DNA of 5,790 nt from Burkholderiaceae bacterium (GCA_019752915.1 JAIELO010000082.1:1-5790), one strand, 5' to 3'; positions 1 to 5,790 are shown, counted from the first letter of the stretch. Program-made: numbers and translations. The notes: generated from the sequence alone by a model not told the origin.

Positions 1-717
1 CGCCGCACCGGCACTGAAAGACGCCCGTTCCGCATCCGTCAGCGCGGGCGCAAAACTGGCCTCCTTACCCGCCGCCGGACGACTCGCACGCACACCATTC
101 TGCAAGTTCACTGCGTCATCCTCGAAGGTGTACAGACCGGTGCCACTGCCCTTATCGCTATACGCCACGGCGCAGCGATTTTTCAGGCCCCACTCACCGG
201 CGCTGCCGATTGCACCATACACTCCGCGCGAGCCACTCGAGGTCGCCGTCACGATACAGGGATGCTCGGGATCGAAGCTGTCTGGTACTTGCACCATCAG
301 TGTCACGTTCAACTTGCCGCTGCCATCATCGGCATAGGCCAGATACTCGCTACCGGCCACCTTGCCCTGCCCGCTCCCCACATTGCCAGCCGCATCCACA
401 TTCGGGCCATACAGCGTGCCGTAACCGCTATTGGCAGCGATATCGAGCACCGCCCGGTAGTTGGCATGGATGGCGTTGCGGCGCAGCTCAGAGGGCGTAG
501 GATGGGCTGGATCGGCATAGGCCGGCGTCGGCCCCGCCAGCCCGCTCGCCCCCAGCCCGGCGGTGAGCAGATCATCGCTCTGGCCGTCATAGCTGGTGCT
601 GGTGATTTTCCCGAGAAACGCCGGTGGCAGATTCAGCGTCTCATCCTCATCGTGATGGGAACCGCAAGCACCGAGCGCACAGCCAGCCAGCGCCAGCCAC
701 ATCCACCTGATCGACAT
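1..717 (-). CDS. D-(-)-3-hydroxybutyrate oligomer hydrolase, lipoprotein, 3'-truncated by window edge
   Basis: This reading frame is open from ATG at 717 to the window edge (239 codons, no stop), roughly the N-terminal third of a protein that is usually about 700 residues. Members hydrolyse soluble 3-hydroxybutyrate oligomers to monomers in the breakdown of poly(3-hydroxybutyrate). The translation matches the family as I remember it across the whole visible part: DDLLTAGLG (48-56), ADPAHPTPSELR (68-79), YGTLYGPNVDAAGNV (99-113), LMVQVPDSFDPEHPCIVTAT (140-159) and SSGSRGVYGAIG (160-171). The catalytic serine annotated for the family lies, as I recall, near residue 300 and so is outside the window. 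The start is supported by GAGG at 723-726, 5 nt upstream. Residues 1-18 form a short signal with two possible lipobox cysteines, LAGC (Cys13) and LGAC (Cys18), followed by an acidic/His linker (SHHDEDE), so an envelope-anchored lipoprotein is likely. Family assignment is secure; localisation is inferred. Confidence 0.9.
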   Translation of the reverse strand, partial: MSIRWMWLALAGCALGACGSHHDEDETLNLPPAFLGKITSTSYDGQSDDLLTAGLGASGLAGPTPAYADPAHPTPSELRRNAIHANYRAVLDIAANSGYGTLYGPNVDAAGNVGSGQGKVAGSEYLAYADDGSGKLNVTLMVQVPDSFDPEHPCIVTATSSGSRGVYGAIGSAGEWGLKNRCAVAYSDKGSGTGLYTFEDDAVNLQNGVRASRPAAGKEASFAPALTDAERASFSAGAA

Positions 718-762
718 ATCTTCCTCGCTGCGCAAAAAAGGGAATGCCAATGTACTCCGGCC

Positions 763-794
763 AAAAAAAAAGCGCCGGACAGTTCGTCCGGCGC
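763..794 (-). terminator. Rho-independent terminator of the transporter operon
   Basis: Read on the minus strand, there is a perfect 9-bp GC-rich stem (arms 786-794 and 772-780, GCGCCGGAC and its complement) with a 5-nt loop (781-785), followed directly by nine U residues (763-771). It begins 36 nt after the livM stop codon, so it should end the transporter transcript. The plus-strand side has no U-run, so it works in one direction only. Confidence 0.93.
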
Positions 795-830
795 CTGCGC
801 TGCATCAACGCTGCTTCACAACCGACGTCA

Positions 831-1814
831 CTAGCTGGCAGTCTTGTTCGCAGCCGTAGGAAGGCGGGCGATGATTTCGCCGATGATGCCGCGGCGGAAC
901 AGCAACACGCAGGCAATGAAGATCAGCCCGGTCACCATGCTGACTGCTTCACCAATGGTGTTGAACCATTCGATGCCGGTCGAGGCAGCCAGTGCAATGC
1001 CAAGGTCACCGAGTTTGTTTTCCAGCGCAATGATCAGCATGGCGCCCAGCATCGGTCCGGCCAGCGTGCCCATCCCGCCTACCAGCGTCATCAGAATGAC
1101 CAGCCCCGACATGCTCCAGTGCACATCGGTCAGCGTTTCAAAACCCTGCACCAGCGTGTTGGTCGCGCCCGCCAGCCCCGTCAGCGCTGCCGACAGCACA
1201 AACGCCAGCAGCTTGTAACGATCGACGTCGTAGCCGAGCGAAATGGCACGCGCCTCGTTTTCCTTGATGGCTTTCAGGACCTGACCAAACGGCGAGTGCA
1301 CCGTACGCACGATCAGCATAAAGGCCAGCACGGCAACGGCCAGCACGAAGAAGTACAGGGCGATGTCATTGCCGAGATCGATCATGCCCAGCAGCTTTCC
1401 ACGTGGAACGCCCTGCAGCCCATCTTCACCGCCGGTAAATTCACCGGCACGCAGCGCGCCGAAATACACCATCTGCGCCAGCGCCAGCGTGATCATCGAA
1501 AAGTAAATGCCCTGCCGGCGGATCGCCAGTGCGCCCATCAGCAATCCGATCAGGGCACCGGCTGCCGCGCCGGCCAGCATGCCCAGTTCGACGGGCCAGC
1601 CCCAGACTTTCATGACGTTGCCCGCGACATAGCCAGCCGCACCAAAAAAGGCCGCGTGGCCGAACGACAGCAGACCGGTATAACCGATCAGCAGATTGAA
1701 GGCGCTGGCAAACAGGGCGAAGCACAGCAGCTTGGCGAGAAACACCGGATAGCCGATAAACGGCGCCAGTACCGCCACCAGCAGTGCGAGGGAATAAGCA
1801 ATTGTCTTGTGCAT
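831..1814 (-). CDS. livM: HAAT-family ABC importer permease, LivM-type
   Basis: The gene encodes a 327-residue inner-membrane permease that should pair with LivH to form the channel of the importer. It is strongly hydrophobic, with about eight to ten possible membrane segments. Family motifs are in place: GYTGLLSFGHAAFFG (44-58), the loop FTGGEDGL (126-133), and the cytoplasmic coupling loop KAIKENEARAISLGYD (181-196), which is the EAA-like region that contacts an ATPase. The end has a short basic tail (RRGIIGEIIARLP...). The length is typical of short LivM proteins without the extra N-terminal domain of the E. coli version. AGAGG just after the livH stop gives a ribosome site about 6 nt before this ATG, and the gap to livH is only 10 nt, so the permeases are probably translated together. 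It is the last gene before the terminator. The family is clear; the transported substrate is not. Confidence 0.95.
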   Translation of the reverse strand: MHKTIAYSLALLVAVLAPFIGYPVFLAKLLCFALFASAFNLLIGYTGLLSFGHAAFFGAAGYVAGNVMKVWGWPVELGMLAGAAAGALIGLLMGALAIRRQGIYFSMITLALAQMVYFGALRAGEFTGGEDGLQGVPRGKLLGMIDLGNDIALYFFVLAVAVLAFMLIVRTVHSPFGQVLKAIKENEARAISLGYDVDRYKLLAFVLSAALTGLAGATNTLVQGFETLTDVHWSMSGLVILMTLVGGMGTLAGPMLGAMLIIALENKLGDLGIALAASTGIEWFNTIGEAVSMVTGLIFIACVLLFRRGIIGEIIARLPTAANKTAS

Positions 1815-1824
1815 GGGTGACCTC

Positions 1825-2709
1825 TTATTTTTCTTTACCGAACAGACCGGCAGGGCGGATCAGCAGCACGATCACCATCACCAGAAACACCACGGTCGAG
1901 GAGAACTCCGGGTAAAACACCTTGGTCAGCCCCTCGATCACGCCTAAGCCCAGCCCGGTGACGATGGAACCGATAATCGATCCCATGCCACCGATCACTA
2001 CAACGGCGAATACGACGATAATCAGGCTCTGACCCATCAGGGGCTGCACCTGGATCACGGGGGCCGCCAGCACCCCTGCAAAGCCCGCCAAAGCGACGCC
2101 GAAGCCGTAGGTGAGCGTCACCATCAGCGGCACGTTGATGCCGAAGGCTTCCACCAGCTTGGGATTTTCCGTACCGGCACGTAAGTACGCGCCCAGTTTG
2201 GTCTTTTCAATCACAAACCAGGTGCTCAGACAAACCGTCAGTGAGGCCAGCACCACCCAGGCGCGGTAATTCGGCAGCATCATGAAGCCGAGATCGGTGG
2301 CCCCCGCCAGCGCTTCCGGCACTTCGAAACGCTGTCCGGACACGCCGTAGAAGGAACGGAACACGCCTTCCAGCAGCAAAGTGATGCCGAAGGTCAGCAG
2401 CAAGCCATACAGATGGTCGAGCTTGTAGAGCCAGCGCAGCATGGTTCTCTCGACCAGAACGCCGAACGCACCAACCAGAAGCGGTGCCAGCACCAGCATC
2501 ACCCAGTAGTTCAGACCGAAATACGCCATGCCCATCCACGCCAGAAACGCGCCCATCATGTACAGCGCGCCATGCGAAAAATTAATCACATTGAGCAAAC
2601 CGAAGATCACGGCCAGACCGAGCGATAGCATTGCGTAAAAAGAGCCATTGACCAGACCCAGCAGCAACTGGCTCAGCATCGCGGGCAGAGGAACGCCGAA
2701 GATTTCCAT
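1825..2709 (-). CDS. livH: HAAT-family ABC importer permease, LivH-type
   Basis: The gene encodes a 294-residue inner-membrane permease, the partner of LivM. The N-terminus carries the family pattern: LGLAVIFGLLNVINFSHG (30-47), then YMMGAF, and a basic turn ERTMLRWLYK (87-96). The coupling loop that docks on an ATPase is at 177-192 (RAGTENPKLVEAFGIN), followed by GFAGVLAAP and GGMGSIIGS. The protein ends with RPAGLFGKEK, as LivH proteins commonly do. About eight membrane segments are plausible, and the length is normal. The chosen ATG gives the usual MxxFGVPLPA-type start, but the 20 nt before it show no clear Shine-Dalgarno sequence, unlike the other genes here. It lies 89 nt after livK across two hairpins, and 10 nt before livM. 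The family is secure; the substrate is unknown. Confidence 0.95.
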   Translation of the reverse strand: MEIFGVPLPAMLSQLLLGLVNGSFYAMLSLGLAVIFGLLNVINFSHGALYMMGAFLAWMGMAYFGLNYWVMLVLAPLLVGAFGVLVERTMLRWLYKLDHLYGLLLTFGITLLLEGVFRSFYGVSGQRFEVPEALAGATDLGFMMLPNYRAWVVLASLTVCLSTWFVIEKTKLGAYLRAGTENPKLVEAFGINVPLMVTLTYGFGVALAGFAGVLAAPVIQVQPLMGQSLIIVVFAVVVIGGMGSIIGSIVTGLGLGVIEGLTKVFYPEFSSTVVFLVMVIVLLIRPAGLFGKEK

Positions 2710-2722
2710 GAGATCACATTAT

Positions 2723-2750
2723 AAAAATCGCCCGACCGGACGGACAGGCG
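2723..2750 (-). terminator. Possible weak terminator/attenuator before livH
   Basis: On the minus strand, bases 2750-2729 fold into a 6-bp stem including one G-U pair, then a U-U mismatch, two more G-C pairs and a 4-nt loop. The stem is followed by A and then five U residues (2727-2723). It looks like an imperfect intrinsic terminator only 13 nt before the livH start. It cannot be fully efficient if livH and livM depend on the upstream promoter, so partial termination is the likely role, if any. Confidence 0.4.
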
Positions 2751-2764
2751 TGTAGCAGGGAAAC

Positions 2765-2783
2765 GGCCGGCGCGGTGCCGGCC
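2765..2783 (-). other. Stable intergenic hairpin just after livK
   Basis: GGCCGGC (2765-2771) and GCCGGCC (2777-2783) form a perfect 7-bp all-GC stem with a 5-nt loop, 15 nt after the livK stop codon. The following bases are GUUUCCC, with no proper U-run, so it is not a standard terminator. In binding-protein operons, hairpins at this position often protect the upstream mRNA from 3' exonucleases and so raise the level of the binding protein over the permeases. That role is inferred here. Confidence 0.55.
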
Positions 2784-2798
2784 TGTGCACAACTCAGC

Positions 2799-4007
2799 TT
2801 ATTTCCACAGGGCGCATTTGGTTTCCGCCTTGGTGGCGTAAGCCTGCTCACCGGGAATGGTGGCCACGATTTTGTAGTAGTCCCATGGATACTTCGATTC
2901 CGACTGCTTCTTCACTTCCATCAGATACATATCGTGCACCATGCGGCCGTCCGGACGGATCACGCCATTCTTGGCGAACATGTCGTTGATCTTGTTCGCT
3001 TTCAGGTAGGCCATCACCTTTTCCGTGTCATCACCACCGACCGCTTTCACCGCTTTCAGGTAGTTGCTAGCGGCCGAATAGTCGGCGGCCTGCAGCATCG
3101 ACGGCTCTTTTTTCATCTTCTCGAAATAGCGCTTCGACCAGGCGCGCGTTTCCGGATTCGCATCCCAGTACCAGCCATCGGTCAGGTACATGCCCTGCGT
3201 CAGATTCAGACCCAGCGAGTGGATATCGTTAATGAAAATCAGCAGACCAGCCAGCTTCATCTTCTTGCTGATGCCGAACTCGTTGGCCGCCTTGATGGAA
3301 TTAATTGCGTCACCACCGGCATTGGCCAGACCGAGAATCTGCGCATTCGACGACTGGGCCTGCAGCAGGAAGGACGAGAAATCCGAAGCCGACAGCGGAT
3401 GCTTGACGGAGCCCAGCACTTTGCCACCGGACGACTTCACCACATCCGAGGTGTCCTTTTCCAGCGACTGGCCAAAGGCATAATCGGCCGTCAGGAAGTA
3501 CCAGCTCTTGCCGCCCTGCTTGACGATGGCGCCACCCGTGCCGCGTGCCAGCGCGATGGTGTCATACGCATAGTGCACGGTGTAGGGCGTGCATTCTTCA
3601 TTGGTCAGACGGGCCGAGCCGGCACCGATCGAAATAAACACCTTTTTCTTTTCCGCAGCGACCTTGGCCATGGCCAGATTGGCGCCCGAGTTGGTGCCGC
3701 CGATCAGCATATCGACGCCCTGCTGGTCGAACCATTCGCGCGCTTTGGAAGCGGCAATGTCGGCCTTGTTCTGGTGGTCGGCCGAAATGAATTCGACTTT
3801 TTTACCCGCGATGACCACGCCCGCATCGGCGATCGCCATTTTGATGGCCTCGGCACCACCGGCGCCGTCGATATCGGCATACAGGCCGGACATATCGGTA
3901 ATCAGACCAATCTTGATGGTGTCGCCCGATACCTGCGCCTGAGCGGCGAAGGACAGGCCGAAGGCACAGACTGCAGTAGCTGCAAGGGTGATGGCTTTGA
4001 GTTTCAT
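2799..4007 (-). CDS. livK: Periplasmic ligand-binding protein of the HAAT ABC importer, LivK-type
   Basis: This 402-residue protein is the soluble receptor that delivers ligand to LivHM (Peripla_BP_6-like family). Residues 1-24 are a Sec signal peptide (basic start MKLK, hydrophobic core, AQA cleavage before Q25). The mature protein opens with the typical strand DTIKIGLITDMSGLYAD (29-45), then GGTNSGANLAMAKVA (103-117), FLTADYAFGQ and SASDFSSFLLQAQ. The ATG at 4007 is preferred: GGAG lies 5 nt upstream and it begins directly with the signal peptide. An in-frame ATG at 4076 would add 23 polar residues (MTYQQHGK...) and spoil the signal. There are only two cysteines in the mature chain, Cys139 and Cys398, which might form a disulfide. 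The sequence belongs to a branch I remember as widespread in beta- and alphaproteobacteria with poorly defined ligands, possibly aromatic or other organic acids rather than branched-chain amino acids. The gene sits between the ATPase and permease genes. Confidence 0.94.
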   Translation of the reverse strand: MKLKAITLAATAVCAFGLSFAAQAQVSGDTIKIGLITDMSGLYADIDGAGGAEAIKMAIADAGVVIAGKKVEFISADHQNKADIAASKAREWFDQQGVDMLIGGTNSGANLAMAKVAAEKKKVFISIGAGSARLTNEECTPYTVHYAYDTIALARGTGGAIVKQGGKSWYFLTADYAFGQSLEKDTSDVVKSSGGKVLGSVKHPLSASDFSSFLLQAQSSNAQILGLANAGGDAINSIKAANEFGISKKMKLAGLLIFINDIHSLGLNLTQGMYLTDGWYWDANPETRAWSKRYFEKMKKEPSMLQAADYSAASNYLKAVKAVGGDDTEKVMAYLKANKINDMFAKNGVIRPDGRMVHDMYLMEVKKQSESKYPWDYYKIVATIPGEQAYATKAETKCALWK

Positions 4008-4012
4008 ATGGT

Positions 4013-4016
4013 CTCC
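4013..4016 (-). promoter_or_regulatory. Ribosome binding site that fixes the livK start
   Basis: GGAG on the minus strand lies 5 nt before the ATG at 4007. It supports that start over the upstream in-frame ATG at 4076, which would place 23 extra polar residues before the signal peptide. Confidence 0.75.
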
Positions 4017-4044
4017 GTCTCGAAAAAGTAGTGTTTGCTTATTT

Positions 4045-4076
4045 TTTATACACTTACCATGCTGCTGATACGTCAA
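4045..4076 (-). promoter_or_regulatory. Possible weak internal promoter for livK
   Basis: In the 74-nt AT-rich gap between livF and livK there is TTGACG (4076-4071) as a -35 candidate and TATAAA (4050-4045) as a -10 candidate, each matching five of six consensus bases. The spacer is 20 nt, longer than the usual 16-18, so the promoter would be weak or need an activator. It could let the binding protein be made in excess of the ATPases. Confidence 0.3.
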
Positions 4077-4081
4077 ACTCT

Positions 4082-4789
4082 CTACACGCCAAGCAGCTCC
4101 GTCAGCACAGGCATCTTGGCGTTCAATTCCGATGCAACAAAAGTCTCCACAATCTGACCATGTTCCATCACATAGAACCGGTCTGCCAGCGGTGCGGCAA
4201 ACCGGAAATTCTGTTCCACCATCACGATGGTGTAACCCTTGGCTTTCAGGGTGGTAATCATGCGCGCCAGCCCCTGCACAATCACCGGCGCCAGACCTTC
4301 GGAAATTTCATCGAGCAGCAGCAAACGTGCACCGGTGCGCAGTATCCGCGCCACCGCCAGCATCTGCTGTTCGCCACCGGACAGACGGGTGCCCTGACTA
4401 TGCTTGCGCTCTTCCAGATTGGGGAACATGGCGTAGATTTCGGCCACCGACATGCCGGTTTCACCGGTGGCGAGCTGTGGCGGCAGCAGCAGGTTTTCTT
4501 CGGTCGACAAGGACGAGAAAATGCCGCGCTCTTCGGGACAATAACCGACCCCGAGGTGGGCAATTTTATGGGTAGGCAAACCGATCGCTTCGACACCATT
4601 GATCTTGATCGAACCCTTGCGGGCGCCCGTCAGGCCCATGATGGCGCGCAAAGTGGTGGTACGGCCGGCGCCATTACGGCCCAGCAGCGTGACCACTTCA
4701 CCGGGCTGCACCGTCAGATTCACATCATGCAGAATATGCGATTCGCCATACCAGGTTTGCAGTTTGGAGATCTCCAGCGCAGCCGTCAT
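4082..4789 (-). CDS. livF: HAAT-family ABC importer ATPase, LivF-type, with Arg in the Walker A Lys position
   Basis: This 235-residue cytoplasmic ATPase is of normal length for LivF and pairs with LivG. Motifs in order: Walker A GRNGAGRTT (37-45), a Q-loop region with YCPEERGIF (83-91), signature LSGGEQQ (136-142), Walker B LLLLDE (156-161), D-loop region SEGLAP (163-168), and VEQN (191-194) where many ATPases have the switch His. The VEQN form is usual for LivF. The Walker A is unusual: Arg43 (codon CGT) replaces the normally invariant Lys. The residue after the Walker B Glu is Ile162 rather than Pro. Everything else looks intact, so this is a functional gene, probably of a subfamily sharing these changes, and not a pseudogene. 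Its ATG overlaps the livG stop by one base (TGATG), implying coupled translation. The C-terminus PVLTELLGV is typical of LivF. Confidence 0.94.
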   Translation of the reverse strand: MTAALEISKLQTWYGESHILHDVNLTVQPGEVVTLLGRNGAGRTTTLRAIMGLTGARKGSIKINGVEAIGLPTHKIAHLGVGYCPEERGIFSSLSTEENLLLPPQLATGETGMSVAEIYAMFPNLEERKHSQGTRLSGGEQQMLAVARILRTGARLLLLDEISEGLAPVIVQGLARMITTLKAKGYTIVMVEQNFRFAAPLADRFYVMEHGQIVETFVASELNAKMPVLTELLGV

Positions 4790-5559
4790 CAGTGCGCTCC
4801 TTCCAGCACCGCCGCTTCGGTACCCATATACGCTTCCATCACCTGCGGGTTGCGCGACACTTCGGCATAACTGCCTTCGGCCAGCATGGCGCCACGCTGC
4901 AATACGGAGATCTTGTCGCAGATCCCGGACACCACTTTCATATTGTGTTCGACCATCAGGATGGTGCGCCCGGCCGAGACCTTTTTGATCAGTTCCGTGA
5001 CGCGGTGCACATCTTCGTGGCCCATGCCCTGCGTCGGCTCATCGAGCAGCATCAGTTCCGGTTCCATGGCCAGGGTGGTGGCAATTTCCAGTGCCCGTTT
5101 GCGGCCATACGGCATATCGACCGTGATGGTGTCGGCAAATTCGCTGAGATCAACCTGCGCCAGCAACTGCATGGCGCGGTCATTCAGACGGTTGAGCGAT
5201 CGTTCGCTTTGCCAGAAATTGAAACTGCTACCGAGCTGGCGTTGCAAGCCAATGCGGACATTCTGCAGCACCGTCAGATGGGGGAAGACCGCCGAAATCT
5301 GGAAGGAACGGATCACGCCCATGCGGGCGATCTGGGCCGGTTTGGCAGACGTAATATCGTTGCCATTGAACAGAATCTGCCCGGAACTGGGCACCAGAAA
5401 CTTGGTCAGCAGATTAAAACACGTGGTTTTACCGGCCCCGTTCGGGCCTATCAGCGCGTGGATGTGGCCGCGCTGTACTTTCAAATTCACATCATTGACC
5501 GCGGTGAATCCTTTGAATTCCTTGGTCAGATGCTTGGTCTCCAAGATATAGCCAGACAT
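4789..5559 (-). CDS. livG: HAAT-family ABC importer ATPase, LivG-type
   Basis: This 256-residue cytoplasmic ATPase is the first gene of the operon. Motifs in order: Walker A GPNGAGKTT (38-46, with the catalytic Lys44), Q-loop RSFQ (84-87), signature region DMPYGRKRALEIA (148-160), Walker B LMLLDE (169-174), and switch His205 in VEHN. The signature MPYGR replaces the LSGGQ type; LivG proteins usually have LSYGxQR here, so this one is more divergent. The stretch after Walker B (PTQGMGHEDV, 175-184) also differs from the PAAGLNP form of classical LivG. The C-terminal PQVMEAYMG is typical of the LivG group. AGGAG lies about 5 nt before the ATG. A promoter is seen upstream and the gene is translationally coupled to livF. 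The family is certain; the substrate of the complex is not. Confidence 0.95.
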   Translation of the reverse strand: MSGYILETKHLTKEFKGFTAVNDVNLKVQRGHIHALIGPNGAGKTTCFNLLTKFLVPSSGQILFNGNDITSAKPAQIARMGVIRSFQISAVFPHLTVLQNVRIGLQRQLGSSFNFWQSERSLNRLNDRAMQLLAQVDLSEFADTITVDMPYGRKRALEIATTLAMEPELMLLDEPTQGMGHEDVHRVTELIKKVSAGRTILMVEHNMKVVSGICDKISVLQRGAMLAEGSYAEVSRNPQVMEAYMGTEAAVLEGAH

Positions 5560-5602
5560 CCTGTCTCCTAGTAATTTTTTATAAAACTACTTATTTTTTT
5601 TC

Positions 5603-5631
5603 ATCATACACAGTAACAAATTGGCTAACAA
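5603..5631 (-). promoter_or_regulatory. Likely sigma70 promoter of the livGFKHM operon
   Basis: On the minus strand, TTGTTA (5631-5626, four of six consensus bases) and TATGAT (5608-5603, five of six) are separated by exactly 17 nt. They lie in the AT-rich gap between the oxidoreductase stop and livG. Transcription would start near 5596, giving a leader of about 36 nt that contains the AGGAG ribosome site. No clear operator was recognised. Confidence 0.6.
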
Positions 5632-5661
5632 TACAGTATAACTACGGTTAACTTTTGATCT

Positions 5662-5682
5662 AACCCTAGCGTGCACAGGGTT
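5662..5682 (-). other. Weak hairpin after the oxidoreductase gene
   Basis: AACCCT (5662-5667) and AGGGTT (5677-5682) can form a 6-bp stem with a 9-nt loop directly after the stop codon. No U-run follows on the minus strand, so it is a poor intrinsic terminator. It may be a weak 3' end structure, or chance. Confidence 0.3.
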
Positions 5683-5790
5683 TCATTTCTGGCTCGAAAG
5701 GATCATTTGTGATGCTTTTTCCGCAATCATGATGGTCGGTGAATTGGTATTTCCGGAGGTAATAAACGGCATGATGGAGGCATCGGCCAC
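5683..5790 (-). CDS. GMC-family FAD-dependent oxidoreductase, C-terminal end only
   Basis: Only the last 35 codons and the TGA stop are in the window; the gene continues beyond 5790. The visible tail [20 protein letters not shown] followed by [10 protein letters not shown] matches the highly conserved C-terminus of GMC flavoenzymes such as choline dehydrogenase and related alcohol dehydrogenases. The Asn of SGN (11 residues before the Lys of AEK) lines up, by my own comparison, with the second catalytic His/Asn of the family. The enzyme would oxidise an alcohol with FAD; which alcohol cannot be told from this tail. It points in the same direction as the transporter genes but is separated from livG by 123 bp containing a promoter, so it is probably a separate unit, though read-through is possible. 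Confidence 0.88.
   Translation of the reverse strand: MADASIMPFITSGNTNSPTIMIAEKASQMILSSQK

Noticed and set aside
718..762. A separate promoter for the oligomer hydrolase (TTGGCA at 745-750 on the minus strand as -35)
   Set aside because: No -10-like hexamer lies at the right distance before the ATG, so I do not call it.
262..834. 190-codon plus-strand frame across the left end
   Set aside because: It is antisense to the 3-hydroxybutyrate oligomer hydrolase, whose minus-strand frame matches its family along all 239 visible residues.
744..1820. 358-codon open frame on the plus strand opposite livM
   Set aside because: It is antisense to a clear LivM gene, rich in Gln/His/Arg and with no family resemblance, so it is a shadow frame.
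2775..4031. 418-codon open frame on the plus strand opposite livK
   Set aside because: It lies wholly antisense to a well-recognised gene, is rich in His/Gln/Arg and has no recognisable domain. It is a by-product of the codon bias of livK.
2799..4076. Longer LivK start at 4076
   Set aside because: It would put 23 polar residues in front of a good signal peptide. The ATG at 4007 has its own GGAG at proper spacing.
4792..5571. 259-codon plus-strand frame opposite livG, and a 279-codon plus-strand frame (4031-4870) opposite livF
   Set aside because: Both mirror ATPase genes with all motifs present on the minus strand, and neither shows its own protein family signs.
5632..5660. Alternative livG promoter using TATACT near 5640 and an inverted TAAC/GTTA repeat as operator
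   Set aside because: The -10-like TATACT lacks a -35 match at 16-18 nt, and the 4-bp repeat arms are too short to support an operator call.
1..5790. CRISPR array, tRNA/rRNA, insertion sequence or phage genes
   Set aside because: No repeated spacer pattern, RNA gene or transposase/integrase motif was seen; the window is almost fully occupied by the seven genes described.

Overview
The window carries a complete five-gene ABC importer operon of the hydrophobic amino acid uptake (HAAT, LivGFKHM-type) family, flanked by two partial genes. All seven genes lie on the minus strand, so transcription runs from high to low coordinates. The type of genes, the moderately high GC content and the close resemblance of the left-hand gene to 3-hydroxybutyrate oligomer hydrolases suggest a PHB-producing betaproteobacterium (Burkholderiales- or Chromobacterium-like). 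That placement is from memory of families, not from a search.

In transcription order: (1) 5790-5683, the last 35 codons of a GMC-family FAD oxidoreductase (choline/alcohol dehydrogenase-like). (2) 5682-5560, a 123-bp AT-rich gap with a good sigma70-like promoter for the transporter. (3) 5559-4789 livG and 4789-4082 livF, the two ATPases, joined by a TGATG stop/start overlap. (4) 4007-2799 livK, a periplasmic binding protein with a Sec signal peptide, preceded by a 74-nt gap that may hold a weak internal promoter. (5) 2798-2710, an 89-nt gap with two successive hairpins, the second followed by a short U-run. (6) 2709-1825 livH and 1814-831 livM, the two permeases, 10 nt apart. (7) A textbook intrinsic terminator at 794-763. 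(8) 717-1, the N-terminal 239 residues of a lipoprotein D-(-)-3-hydroxybutyrate oligomer hydrolase, cut by the window edge.

Together the five transporter genes can make one importer: LivK captures a small ligand in the periplasm, LivH and LivM form the channel, and LivG and LivF hydrolyse ATP. The ligand cannot be read from the sequence. The binding protein and ATPases look like a divergent branch rather than the classical leucine/isoleucine/valine system, so 'branched-chain amino acid' is a family label only.

I found no new type of system. The points most worth a second look are an Arg in place of the catalytic Walker A Lys of LivF, matched by an atypical signature motif in LivG that would fall in the same composite ATP site; the double hairpin between the binding protein and permease genes; and the terminator that leaves under 50 bp for any promoter of the oligomer hydrolase gene.
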